Source of the DNA: Jaenimonas drosophilae
Taxonomy: Eukaryota; Euglenozoa; Kinetoplastea; Trypanosomatida; Trypanosomatidae
Length of the DNA stretch: 64,000 nt
Reading direction: 5' to 3'
Assembly: GCA_030849065.1 (NCBI GenBank)
Contig: JASAON010001619.1
Coordinates: forward strand, 41,691-105,690
In this document: piece after piece, positions 1-8,763 of the stretch
How the letters are laid out: each line of letters begins with the position of its first letter
Numbering within the stretch: the first letter of the stretch is position 1
The notes under the pieces: generated by a model
The model's input: the letters and a program-made list of their open reading frames with translations, nothing else
Databases searched by the model: none
Told to the model about the DNA's origin: nothing
Made by a program: the position numbers and the translations under genes

Positions 1-129
1 CAGCTTGCCGCGTTGCGCGAGCGACGAGGACGACGCCCGTCGATGCAGCAATCTCCATCAATGACACCATCTTCTGACCACACCGGCACATCTGTGCCCT
101 ATCTGATTCCTAGTCCACCTGCTGGGTAG
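1..129 (+). CDS. C-terminal end of an upstream protein (partial)
   Basis: Frame 1 is open from the first base of the window to a TAG at 127-129 and encodes 42 residues. They run from an Arg-rich stretch into a Ser/Pro/Thr-rich tail ending in PSPPAG. The base composition resembles the coding parts of neighbouring genes, and a pyrimidine-rich intergenic stretch follows directly, as expected after a gene end. No domain is visible, so no function is proposed. The 5' part lies outside the window. Confidence 0.55.
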   Translation, partial: QLAALRERRGRRPSMQQSPSMTPSSDHTGTSVPYLIPSPPAG

Positions 130-231
130 ATGAAGTTGATCGATGGCACAACATCACCATGTGCACAGTCAACGACCATATTTCTGAGTTCACTCTATTT
201 TGGATGCCCTTCCCACCTAACAAAGCACATC

Positions 232-282
232 TTTACTTCTTCTCTTTCTCTTACTGAAATTCTTCTTACTCTTTTTCGAAAG
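232..282 (+). promoter_or_regulatory. Polypyrimidine tract and SL acceptor AG for the Eco1-like gene
   Basis: A run dominated by T and C at 232-277 is followed by the first AG at 281-282. This is the usual signal for spliced-leader addition in kinetoplastids. No ATG occurs between this AG and position 325. Confidence 0.5.
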
Positions 283-324
283 CCAAAGGGAAACAGAGCA
301 GCGGGCATCAACTGAAGAGCGTCA

Positions 325-333
325 ATGATGTGA
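325..333 (+). promoter_or_regulatory. Two-codon upstream ORF (ATG ATG TGA)
   Basis: Two consecutive ATG codons are closed immediately by TGA, three bases before the chosen start at 337 and in the same frame. If SL addition is at 282, ribosomes would meet this mini-ORF first. It could damp translation of the Eco1-like protein or have no effect. Confidence 0.35.
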
Positions 334-336
334 GTC

Positions 337-1215
337 ATGCCTGCATCACATCATAGCTCTCGCACGACTCAGCGACCCACTGCCAAACGCAGCCGCCATA
401 AATACAACGAGCGAGACTGCCGTTCTCAAGTCGGCAACGAGTTCCCACGTGTCTCGACACTCCTCACATCTCAGGTTGATGCTTCACGAAAGCAGTGGCC
501 CTCGCTAGCGAAGATACTTCGCCTAGTCAAGGCCCCACCTGCTTCCATCACACACACAAGTCTGCACTTCCATAGACCTTCCCGTGAAGAATCCCCTTTG
601 GATACTCACAATGCCTGTCTCATTACCCTCCCTGGGGTGTTCAGACAAGACTCAGCTATGCCATCTGACTCGTGCACCAGCACGTTTAGGAACTACCTCA
701 TCTCGGAACTTGTCGCTGGAGTTCGCACACAGATGGGCTCTCTGGACCCCATTGACCAAGACGCCCTACTCCTGATTGCCGCACTGCCGAACAACTTCGA
801 TTCGTCGGCTTCACCGCCCTGTGAATCCGTACCAGTTCCCACAAAACGTAGCCGCCGTCGTTCAATTGAACCATGGAGGGTTGCTGGATTTTGTGTTGCC
901 GTAGCCATCACAGCGGCCTACCGAGCTCATCTCACATCCTCACCCGACTCGTCAGACCAAACAAACAACAGCCAAGTTCATCACATTGGTGATGTGTGGT
1001 GCACTGGAACCACCTTTTGCGGCATCCAATCCATTTGGGTGCACCAACAGCACCGCCATAAACATCTCGCCACAGCCCTCACCAACGAGGCACGCCATCG
1101 CATCTGTTTCGGCTGCGTCATTCCCGCCGAGCACGTTGCATTTTCTGAACCCACTGCAGAGGGTTCTCAATTTGCACTTCACTACTCCGGTCGTAGTGAC
1201 TTCCTCGTCTACTAA
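337..1215 (+). CDS. ECO1: Eco1/Ctf7/ESCO-type sister-chromatid cohesion acetyltransferase
   Basis: A 292-residue protein. The C-terminal ~120 residues match the Eco1/ESCO acetyltransferase domain in order: a strand WRVAGFCVAVAI followed by AYR, a CGIQSIWVH segment (CGISRIWV in animal ESCO), a basic stretch then HLATAL in the acetyl-CoA loop position, then IPAEHVAFSEPT, and a terminal GRSDFLVY matching the (Q/N)FLVY end of the family. Eco1 acetylates the cohesin Smc3 head in S phase to lock cohesion. The N-terminal half is Ser/Arg-rich and shows no CxxC...HxxxH zinc finger, which is normally present before the acetyltransferase domain. The start at 337 is the first ATG after an in-frame stop; an internal ATG at 658 would give 185 residues and still keep the whole domain. 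Family assignment is from the motifs; role in this organism is inferred. Confidence 0.82.
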   Translation: MPASHHSSRTTQRPTAKRSRHKYNERDCRSQVGNEFPRVSTLLTSQVDASRKQWPSLAKILRLVKAPPASITHTSLHFHRPSREESPLDTHNACLITLPGVFRQDSAMPSDSCTSTFRNYLISELVAGVRTQMGSLDPIDQDALLLIAALPNNFDSSASPPCESVPVPTKRSRRRSIEPWRVAGFCVAVAITAAYRAHLTSSPDSSDQTNNSQVHHIGDVWCTGTTFCGIQSIWVHQQHRHKHLATALTNEARHRICFGCVIPAEHVAFSEPTAEGSQFALHYSGRSDFLVY

Positions 1216-1600
1216 ACACCACTTTCCCTACCCACAGACTTCTCCCTTCCTATCTCCATCAACAAAATCGCATGATGACTCAACATCACTCCCTCTGCCT
1301 ACTCTTCACAACCTACAATCTTACCTCAGCACCAAAAAGAACTCACCGGTCTCTATCACACGACCACCACCGCTACTCCTCCTGCATTCTTCACTTTGCA
1401 CTACCTTGAACCCGCACGCGACCATTCATGATGACAACCAAAGCAGGGAATCTCTTGTCGAGCGGGGGTCAAAACTGGCTGCCCGTGGTGACATGAAACA
1501 CTTTGTTTACAATCCATTCAAGATGTCTGACGTGTGATACCTCTGCGTGCGTATCTCTGTGCGTGTGTGAATGAGTGGGTGAGTGAATGTTGCAGTCCTT

Positions 1601-1674
1601 TGCAGTGTTTTGTGATGCTGCTGTTCTTCAGTGGAGCTACGCTGTGGCCCACTGCATTCTCCTATTCTACAGGT
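1601..1674 (+). ncRNA. Possible single-hairpin H/ACA-type snoRNA
   Basis: A perfect 7-bp basal stem pairs TGCAGTG (1601-1607) with CACTGCA (1650-1656). Inside, CTGCTG can pair with CAGTGG as an upper stem, leaving internal loops that could act as a pseudouridylation pocket. The 3' tail places ACA at 1669-1671, 12 nt after the basal stem. Kinetoplastid H/ACA RNAs are single hairpins, often with AGA in place of ACA, so the box is not the most typical. Support comes mainly from lying next to two stronger C/D candidates. Confidence 0.35.
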
Positions 1675-1744
1675 TTGCTGGCTGGTCTGCCTGTTGCCTG
1701 ACTCCCCTGCATCTGCAGTATACTAGCTATAGTGTTCTATGACG

Positions 1745-1831
1745 GTGTTCCTATGATGATTGTGGCATCTCTCCTCGGAAACGTTGCTGACATCAATTGC
1801 CTTCGAACCTAATACCAAGGCTGAGGAACGC
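1745..1831 (+). ncRNA. Candidate C/D-box snoRNA (proximal copy)
   Basis: A perfect C box ATGATGA (1753-1759) and a D box CTGA (1821-1824) are brought together by a 7-bp terminal stem: GTGTTCC (1745-1751) with GGAACGC (1825-1831), one G-U pair. A second CTGA at 1787-1790 fits a D' box. The 87-nt span is normal for kinetoplastid C/D RNAs. Guide stretches would lie just upstream of each D/D' box. The target was not identified. C/D RNAs direct 2'-O-methylation or processing of rRNA with fibrillarin. Confidence 0.6.
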
Positions 1832-1902
1832 GAACTATTACTGCTGTAGCTGTTGCTGCAAATGAAGGCTTTCATGAAGGATGTGTGTGTACTTGGTGTG
1901 AC

Positions 1903-1991
1903 GACGCACGTGATGATACGGTATTACGACGAACAACTCGTCTGAACCCTACGGATGACCTATACCTTTTGCTTCCTCACTGACCTGCGTC
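1903..1991 (+). ncRNA. Candidate C/D-box snoRNA (distal copy)
   Basis: C box GTGATGA (1910-1916) and D box CTGA (1980-1983) are flanked by a perfect 6-bp terminal stem, GACGCA (1903-1908) with TGCGTC (1986-1991). CTGA at 1942-1945 fits a D' box, and CGGATGA (1952-1958) is a weak C' box. The architecture and length (89 nt) repeat those of the candidate 70 bases upstream, while the sequence between the boxes differs. This is the pattern of a snoRNA cluster rather than a duplicated fragment. Confidence 0.6.
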
Positions 1992-2107
1992 CCTCCAGTA
2001 CTGCTATTCCTTCTGAAACGCTTTGTGCTTTGGTGCTTCTCAAGTTGTTATGAGTTGCTGAAGCTTATATGGTCATGGGTGGTGTGCAGATCGCTTGAAT
2101 CTTTATC

Positions 2108-2136
2108 TTGTCCTCTTTTTTTCTGTTGTTTTCTAG
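2108..2136 (+). promoter_or_regulatory. Polypyrimidine tract and SL acceptor for the transporter gene
   Basis: A T/C run at 2108-2134 is followed by AG at 2135-2136. A second AG at 2173-2174 is an alternative. Both leave ATG 2191 as the first in-frame start; the longer open frame from 2182 begins with GTG. Confidence 0.5.
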
Positions 2137-2190
2137 TTGTTCTTTCAAAGAGTCTCTCGTTCTGTATACTCTAGGTGAATCGTGGGAAAC

Positions 2191-3858
2191 ATGCGCAGCA
2201 CGAACTGTGGTAATTTCGTGGACCCGAATCGATGGCTGGTGCTTATACTCTTCTGCGTGTACAGCTGCTCGAATGCCATTCAGTGGATTACCTTTGCCCC
2301 TATTGCGACCAATGTGAAGGATTTCTTTGATCTTTCGACTAACCAGCTGAATATGCTTTCGTCAGTGTACATGATTGTCTTCGCAGCTGGCGCATATTTC
2401 ACTTGTACGACTTTTGAGAAGTGGGGTGTGCGTAGGGGACTTCTTATCGGCTGTGGTCTGAATGCGTTGGGAGGAATTCTTAAGGTAACCCCAGGCTTGC
2501 AGAAGCCGTCTTACACAACGATGATTATTCCTCAAACGTTGTGCTCTTTGGCTCAGTTGTTTGTTCTTTCGACCCCGCCATTGATTGCGGCACAGTATTT
2601 TGTGCCAGAGAAGCGTGCGTTTGCCACTGCGGTGGCGGCAACGGCGAACAGTCTGGGTAATGCAGTTGCGCTCTTTGTGCCGCCACTGATTGTGGTGAAT
2701 GGCACTAGCAAGGAGTTCTATATCCTATTTGGGTGGGAGATGGTGCTTTGTGTGGGTGTGTTTATTTGCGTCATCTTCTTCTTGCGCCCGCCGCAGTTCA
2801 AAGCCCCCAGCGCAGAGTTGCTGAAGCAGGTGAAGGATGAGTCGAATACCGGTGTGAGCCGGACGACGGATCATTTGGAGCCTGCTGGCGTAGATACAGA
2901 GACTCAAGGTTCTCCCACCTCCCGCGGCGAGTTCTTGTCTGTGAAGACGGGTCTCCACGTACCAACCATGGACCAAACAGGTCTTGGTGATGGAGGTGAC
3001 GCTGGAAGTGAAGCCAAGCAGAAGAGTGGTGGCTGCTGGCGTCGGTTGCGGGACTCCGAGGAGCTGATTACCTACGTGGAGGTTGGTCGAACGGTGTGGA
3101 AGCTTGTGCGTCAGCGCGACTTCATGTTTCTGCTGTGTGCCTTCAGTATCAGCGTTGGCAGCAACTGGACCTTTGCTTCTGTGTTGGCCCAAATCCTGGA
3201 GCCATTTGGGGTGTCTGCTACGCTGGCTGGTGTGGATGGCGCGCTGAATATTGCCCTCGGAACAGTCGTGGCGTACGTGGTTGGAATTTGGGTGGATAAT
3301 CATCGCCGCTACAAATACCCCGTTCTCATTTGTCTGATTGGTTCCGTGCTGTGCTGCCTTGCACTGATGCTTGTGATGCTGAAGGTGACGCCCAACTCAA
3401 CCGACATGAATGGCCTGGCTTCTTTTGTTTATATCCTTGCGGGTATCTTTCAGAACACCGCCACCCCGATTTGCTTTGAGTTTGCCATGGAGATTACGTA
3501 CCCACTTCCGGAGTCGGTCCCCGGAGCCATGCTCATGGCTGGTGCCAACACCGTTTCTTTGATTCTGCTCTCCATCTCATCGGATATGCTGGGCAATGGT
3601 GTTGCATCCAAGAGTGCCTGCGTCAACGTGCTGATTTTGGTCACCAGCGTGTGTGCAGTTGGCGCAACGCTTGCTATTTTCCCTCGCGAGCGGCTCAACC
3701 GTCGCCAGGCCGAGCTGCAGGCGAGGGAGTCTGCAGCAGCTGGTCTCCTTCAGGAGGATGGAGAAACCCCTCAAGAAGAAGTGTTGAGTGATGAGCGTGA
3801 TGGTGCCCACAGCGTAACCCACCCCAGCCATGATGGTGAACCAAGGTTCCTTCACTAA
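2191..3858 (+). CDS. Major-facilitator transporter, SLC49/FLVCR-like
   Basis: A 555-residue polytopic membrane protein. The first membrane segment with RWLVLILFCVYS and NAIQWITFAPI is characteristic of the SLC49 group (FLVCR1/2, DIRC2), which moves heme or choline across membranes; kinetoplastids have FLVCR-like heme transporters. Six N-terminal segments follow, including a GVRRGLLIG loop in the usual MFS position between helices 2 and 3. A hydrophilic loop at about residues 200-300 separates them from six C-terminal segments. The C-terminal tail after IFPRERLNRRQ is acidic and cytoplasmic. Heme or choline is a family-based guess; the fold is clear. Confidence 0.78.
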   Translation: MRSTNCGNFVDPNRWLVLILFCVYSCSNAIQWITFAPIATNVKDFFDLSTNQLNMLSSVYMIVFAAGAYFTCTTFEKWGVRRGLLIGCGLNALGGILKVTPGLQKPSYTTMIIPQTLCSLAQLFVLSTPPLIAAQYFVPEKRAFATAVAATANSLGNAVALFVPPLIVVNGTSKEFYILFGWEMVLCVGVFICVIFFLRPPQFKAPSAELLKQVKDESNTGVSRTTDHLEPAGVDTETQGSPTSRGEFLSVKTGLHVPTMDQTGLGDGGDAGSEAKQKSGGCWRRLRDSEELITYVEVGRTVWKLVRQRDFMFLLCAFSISVGSNWTFASVLAQILEPFGVSATLAGVDGALNIALGTVVAYVVGIWVDNHRRYKYPVLICLIGSVLCCLALMLVMLKVTPNSTDMNGLASFVYILAGIFQNTATPICFEFAMEITYPLPESVPGAMLMAGANTVSLILLSISSDMLGNGVASKSACVNVLILVTSVCAVGATLAIFPRERLNRRQAELQARESAAAGLLQEDGETPQEEVLSDERDGAHSVTHPSHDGEPRFLH

Positions 3859-4648
3859 ACCTAACACAGCACATTGAGTGTTGCTGAGAGAGCATCCTGC
3901 TTCCTTTTAAGCACATGCTCCATTGTTCTTCCCCTTCTTTGCAACACTCCGTGACCGGTCGACAATCGAGCGCTCATTCACTCATCTGCTTTTGTACCTC
4001 TCTTGGTATGGTACGGGCATTGCGTGACGACTTTGGTTGCCACACTGTAAGGCCCCTGTGATGTCCTCTTTTTTTTCACTTGCTGCCCTTCTTGCAGCCT
4101 CCCCATGTGCGCCTACACACGTTGATCCATCCTTCAGTGGTTGTTCACCGATCTTCGCTTTATGTTTGTTTATTTTCCCACCCCTTCCTCCTCGGATGGT
4201 ATCTGCGTGCGGTTGAGACTTATGCGATGATTTTCAGAGTTTGCAGAGTACATAATTGAGTCCCCCCAACAAACATCAACACACAATGAGAAAAAAAAAC
4301 GAACACCGCGTGCTTGTGTGAATCTTTTATGTTTCCCGCTGGTCTGCCCGAAGCACCTGGACACACACAGGGGGGCTCTTTCACAGCTACCCTGCCAATC
4401 CAATCCAGTCTCAACCGTGAGACTGGTGCTCACCGTGGTACAGTACCATATCCATATCATACATACATCAACGCAACAGAATCAGTTTCCAACCACGCAC
4501 TGGCATTGTCGTCTGAAATGTCTGTTCATGTACTGTGAATCATCTTTTGTACCTCATCACTACACTCACGTTTTGCTATCTCTATCTCTCGCTTGCTTAC
4601 TTCCTCACATTTTCACCAACATGTTAGGTTGACTGGATTTGGGACCTC
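3859..4648 (+). other. Intergenic region, no gene seen
   Basis: About 790 bases. Short T runs and an A run near 4290 are typical of UTR sequence. The last 100 bases form a long T/C-rich tract ending in AG at 4626-4627, the probable SL acceptor for the phosphoesterase gene. Open frames in this stretch are short, overlapping and unlike known proteins. Confidence 0.5.
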
Positions 4649-7600
4649 ATGTGGTGGAGCAACTCAACCTCACCCGCGGCGTTTCCATTTCGCGATGCCT
4701 GCGCACACGTCCTCGGCCCACACTTGGAGTATCTTCTTCAGGAGCTCAATACATTTTCGCCTGACTTCGTTTGGTCGCTGGTGTACGCAGGTCTGATTGG
4801 ATCCATCTATCTCTTCCACTCACCCTTTCGTTCACACAGTACCGCTTCGGTTGATTTGTACGCGCGACTCACCAAGGTGCTCCAAACATGGTGTGTGATG
4901 GTCATCCTCTCTGCGCACATTGGGCCCACGGTGTTTCAGGAAAAGCGGATGATGCTATCAGCGACTGTTGTGGATGACTCTCATGGCAACTCCATTTTCT
5001 TCTTCCCGCTCTTCATTGGCCTCAGCGGCGCCTTCTTGTACCTGCACAAGCTCAAACGCCTCTTTGGGATGGGCGTGACGTATGGAGCCTCCCTCAGCTA
5101 CGTGTTACTCAACTCATTTCTCCTAACCGTGATTGTGACGATGCACAGCGCATACGTCAGTCGTGTGTTCGATCCATCCAGGCGCACCTCGGAGGAGAGC
5201 TGGGCATGGTCGGTGCTGGAGACGTTGTTGGCGGTGCCATCTCCCACCCAGAGCCCAGTTCGTGCTCTGGCAAAAATGTGGATGTTGTGTTTTGTATCTC
5301 TTGCGGCGGACTACCAATACAAGAAGTACCGCTGCTTTGACCCGTCCCGTGGAATCTTTTGGAGTGAGCTGTACGACCTCACCAAGAAGAACCCGCACCC
5401 ACGTACCGTGCGCATTCACTCCGCCTCGGTGGATTGGCGGGAGCTGGAACCAAAACCACACAGCTTAACCCCGTCCGTAACATTGGTACTTCCTTCATCG
5501 CATCCTGCCTCCCCCGTGCAGCGTGCAGATGGCGCGCCAGCCCTCCTACCGTCTGTGATAGGAAGCAAATCTGCTGCTCCTCGTTTTGAGCTACCAGCCA
5601 CTAACTCTGCTGGAGGTCAGCTGTATCGGGAGGTGCCAGTGCTCCAGGATGATCTTCTTGGGCTCTTCTCTCCTCGACGGACTTCCACCAAGCCGCAACG
5701 ACGGCGAAGCGCATCGCGCTTGGATGCCACCACACACCCATCTACGCCGGTTGGCCTGAATGCCCCTGGGTGGTCTGCCGATATTGGCCGTCTGAATGCC
5801 TCCTACCCCGTTGCAGAAGAGCAGCTGGATGAGCTGCGTCAGTCTCGCCATCCCTTCAACAAACCCGCCATGGTGCCGTGGTGGTCCACCTTCAGCTTCT
5901 CCACCGCCATGCAGGCCTTCTTGGGCACCACCTTGAGCTTCCTCGCCTTTGATGTGCGGGCCATTGAGGGATTTCGAACCCCCAAAGTTTTTGATCTGAA
6001 GTTTTCCGGGCGAGCTCCCGCCCCCGACGCGGGACTCACCAACTCATCCATCACCTCACGCGGGGCCTTCTCCATGACCGACTCGGAATCTGCCAAGGGC
6101 GAACGTTCCAGTGCTGCGGTAGGGGAGAGCGTGGAGGAGGAGGTGGATGTCTGGTTCGACTGGATCGCTGATGTTGGGGATGGCTTCAACCCCACCTATG
6201 AAATGGCACGTTTGTTGGCACAGCCCAGCCTCACACTGGAGCTGAAGTCAGAGATGGGGTACCCACAGAGCCCCATCTCCCCGCAGCAGCCCTTCACCCC
6301 ATCCATGTCTCCCAAGAAGTTTCGTGGGGGTGATGAGGATTCACGCCCTCGTGGACGTCACAGCGGGGTGGATGAGCAGCGTGGCATGGGCCCTCGACGT
6401 ACCGCGTCCGTGGAGAACATACCACGTCTCGGAGCATCTTTCCGACGTGGACGTCGCTCACACAAAAACCAAATCACAATGCCCCGTGGCTCCTTCACCA
6501 TCATTGGCGGTGATTTGGCCTATCCTAACCCCACAGATGAGACCTACCAAACACGTCTCTTCAGCCCGTACTGTGATGCGCTTCGTGGCAACGTCCAGCT
6601 GCAGCAGCAGTTCCACGAACATCAGCGCCGTATTGTTCAGCAAGACCCAGAGGACCCTGATGTGGCCCACCTTCGGATGTTGGATGCATCGACGGTGTCA
6701 CGCCTGGCACACGGCGGCGACCTTCTTCGAAGTCAGCGTCTGAGCGTGGATGAAGCGTTGCGAAGTGTTCCGCTTATGTTTGCAATTCCAGGCAATCACG
6801 ACTGGTTTGATGGCTTATCCACCTTCCGCAAGTACATTGTGGAGAAGACGTGGATTGGTGGCTGGCTGATGCCACAGCGGAGCAGCTTCTTCGTCCTGAA
6901 ACTTCCGCTTAATTGGTTCATCATTTGCTGCGACACAGGAAACACGGCAGACATTGACTCGGCACAGCGAAACTACTTCTTGGATGTTGTGGAGAAGTAC
7001 ATGGATGAGCAGAGTTGTGTCATTCTGACGTGCCACGAACCTGGATGGGTGTACGATGCAATGATGTTCCGCACAGAGCCACTTCAACCAGAGATTGATC
7101 GGCTAATTCGTCACTTGGGAACGCGTTTGCGACTGCGCATTGCCGGAGACATTCATCACTACTCCCGCCACACCCCATGCGATCCACTCTCAGAGGCCGC
7201 CACGTTGGTTGTGAGCGGAGGTGGCGGTGCGTTTCTCCACGGCCCACGAGGCGACTTGGTCATTTCACAAGGGACGAGGTACAAACGTGGCGGGGCTTTT
7301 CCTCAAGGAAGCCACACCTTTCTGCCCATGGTGGCCAAGTTGTGGGGGTTCCGCCTCGTCAACTGGAAGTTTGATGTGGTGGTGGGTTGTTTGTGCTTCG
7401 CCCTTGTGTTATCTCTCCTACCGTTGCCTCTTCACAAGATGATCCAGCAGAGTGAGGAGGTGGGGCATGACCTGTCCTACTCCGCACAGATGATCTCCTT
7501 TGTGGTGGGCACCACGATGGATCTCTTCAGCTTTCTTTTGTTGCGTGCAACCGTTTCGTTGGTGCCTTTTGGTATCTTTTTGGTCTTCTTCTCATCAGCC

Positions 7601-8452
7601 GGTAGCGACCGGCAGGCTCCATTGTGGTGGCGCGCCATCTACGGCGGCTTCTGGACCTGCGTCGTGACCATCACGAGCTGCTTCTTCATTTCAGTTTTGC
7701 ATTGGTGTTTGGTTTCCATCACAGCGCGTGACTTGGTGGCGACGACGGTGGCCGCCGATGGAAGCCATCAATGGCGGAGCCTGATGGAGGATCAGATGCG
7801 AGCCCTCGTGGATGCAGGGCTTAACTACACGCGAGACCGATTGGGGTCGGATAGTGTCGTTTCAACGTGGATGGCCTCCGCCCAACACTCCATGTACGAT
7901 GGAATGGTTGTGCGGAGTGTTGGCTTTGTGCTTCGCTGCATGGACCCCGTCGAAACCCTACTACATTTGTCCCTCCAGGTTGATGGAGGGCAGGTGGGCC
8001 GTCTTGCTGAATCCACCAATCGGATTGAGGTGTTGTGCTACTACTTTCACCTGCTCCTCTTTTACTGGATCTCCGTCACCCCAGTGGTGAGCACCATCAT
8101 TGGCGTCTATCTCTTCCTCTCCGTCACCATCTTCGACTACATGTACGACGGCACCTACTCGGCTTTCCAGATCGAAGACTTCAAGAGCTTCGTGCGCTTC
8201 AAGATTGATCGCCACACCCGAGACCTGCATGGCTATGTCGTGTCAGAGAAGAAGGTGCCTAAAGTGTGGGAGCTCAACACCTCACATGTGGTGGAGCTCG
8301 AAGGTCGCGAAGGGACGAAGGCACAGCCCCCGCCGCACCTCTCACGTCACCCGAGCAGGTGGAGGATGTCACGACGTGGAGAGGACACCCACGCCCCTGA
8401 GCTTCTTGAGACCTTCGTGGTTCGACCACATCGTGGCGCTGGACGAGGATGA
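4649..8452 (+). CDS. Membrane-bound calcineurin-like metallophosphoesterase
   Basis: A 1267-residue protein. N-terminal membrane segments (about residues 40-190) are followed by a long Ser/Pro-rich linker (about 240-480). The phosphoesterase core comes next: IADVGDG with YEMARLLAQPS (about 500), GGDLAYP (about 620), GNHDWFDGL (about 715), CHEPGW (about 795) and AGDIHHYSRH (about 832). Several more membrane segments lie at about 900-1190. The DxG, GDxxYP and GDxHHY variants replace the usual DxH, GDxxD and GHxH. They match a membrane-anchored phosphoesterase family that also occurs in plants and bacteria, so they are family traits rather than decay. The two-metal site (Asp, Asn, His ligands) looks complete. 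The natural substrate is unknown. The start follows SL acceptor 4626-4627 by 21 bases. Confidence 0.8.
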   Translation: MWWSNSTSPAAFPFRDACAHVLGPHLEYLLQELNTFSPDFVWSLVYAGLIGSIYLFHSPFRSHSTASVDLYARLTKVLQTWCVMVILSAHIGPTVFQEKRMMLSATVVDDSHGNSIFFFPLFIGLSGAFLYLHKLKRLFGMGVTYGASLSYVLLNSFLLTVIVTMHSAYVSRVFDPSRRTSEESWAWSVLETLLAVPSPTQSPVRALAKMWMLCFVSLAADYQYKKYRCFDPSRGIFWSELYDLTKKNPHPRTVRIHSASVDWRELEPKPHSLTPSVTLVLPSSHPASPVQRADGAPALLPSVIGSKSAAPRFELPATNSAGGQLYREVPVLQDDLLGLFSPRRTSTKPQRRRSASRLDATTHPSTPVGLNAPGWSADIGRLNASYPVAEEQLDELRQSRHPFNKPAMVPWWSTFSFSTAMQAFLGTTLSFLAFDVRAIEGFRTPKVFDLKFSGRAPAPDAGLTNSSITSRGAFSMTDSESAKGERSSAAVGESVEEEVDVWFDWIADVGDGFNPTYEMARLLAQPSLTLELKSEMGYPQSPISPQQPFTPSMSPKKFRGGDEDSRPRGRHSGVDEQRGMGPRRTASVENIPRLGASFRRGRRSHKNQITMPRGSFTIIGGDLAYPNPTDETYQTRLFSPYCDALRGNVQLQQQFHEHQRRIVQQDPEDPDVAHLRMLDASTVSRLAHGGDLLRSQRLSVDEALRSVPLMFAIPGNHDWFDGLSTFRKYIVEKTWIGGWLMPQRSSFFVLKLPLNWFIICCDTGNTADIDSAQRNYFLDVVEKYMDEQSCVILTCHEPGWVYDAMMFRTEPLQPEIDRLIRHLGTRLRLRIAGDIHHYSRHTPCDPLSEAATLVVSGGGGAFLHGPRGDLVISQGTRYKRGGAFPQGSHTFLPMVAKLWGFRLVNWKFDVVVGCLCFALVLSLLPLPLHKMIQQSEEVGHDLSYSAQMISFVVGTTMDLFSFLLLRATVSLVPFGIFLVFFSSAGSDRQAPLWWRAIYGGFWTCVVTITSCFFISVLHWCLVSITARDLVATTVAADGSHQWRSLMEDQMRALVDAGLNYTRDRLGSDSVVSTWMASAQHSMYDGMVVRSVGFVLRCMDPVETLLHLSLQVDGGQVGRLAESTNRIEVLCYYFHLLLFYWISVTPVVSTIIGVYLFLSVTIFDYMYDGTYSAFQIEDFKSFVRFKIDRHTRDLHGYVVSEKKVPKVWELNTSHVVELEGREGTKAQPPPHLSRHPSRWRMSRRGEDTHAPELLETFVVRPHRGAGRG

Positions 8453-8763
8453 TGTGTGGCTGGGAGGAAAAACGTTAACCTCTGTGCTTTCACAGAAGAT
8501 TCAAGTGAATGTTGTGCGGTGACGTCGTGCTCCGTACCGGTGCACGGCCCAACAGCGGTTGCGTGGAGCTGACGCGGCAGATATTTGAGATCCACGACAA
8601 CCTCTCCCTTGTTGTTTTGTGCTGTGCAAAGAACCTCATATCGATACCGCCCATCATAGCTCAACACATTCATCACTACACCATTATCCTCCCATCCCTA
8701 TACGAACGTGTTGTACCCACCGACAAGAACAAGACCTTCAATCTATTCGTACCAACAGGAATC

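Larger units (their letters stand above)
1216..2190 (+). other. Intergenic region with candidate snoRNA cluster
   Basis: No convincing protein gene lies here. The first ~320 bases are C-rich 3'UTR-like sequence. The middle holds two C/D-box snoRNA candidates and one possible H/ACA hairpin, each described separately. The last ~90 bases hold a T/C tract and SL acceptor for the transporter gene. Confidence 0.5.

Noticed and set aside
986..1537. A 183-codon + strand frame overlapping the end of the Eco1-like gene
   Set aside because: It overlaps a recognised gene in another frame, and its product is Ser/Pro/Thr/His-rich without any domain. It then runs into UTR-like sequence.
5970..5990. TTTCGAACCCC, resembling a tRNA B box
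   Set aside because: It lies in the middle of the phosphoesterase coding sequence with no A box at the right distance and no cloverleaf.
8509..8763. 85-codon N-terminal extension of the Nudix gene
   Set aside because: It covers a pyrimidine-rich stretch ending in AG 8757-8758. The ATG at 8764 follows directly and begins a more protein-like sequence.
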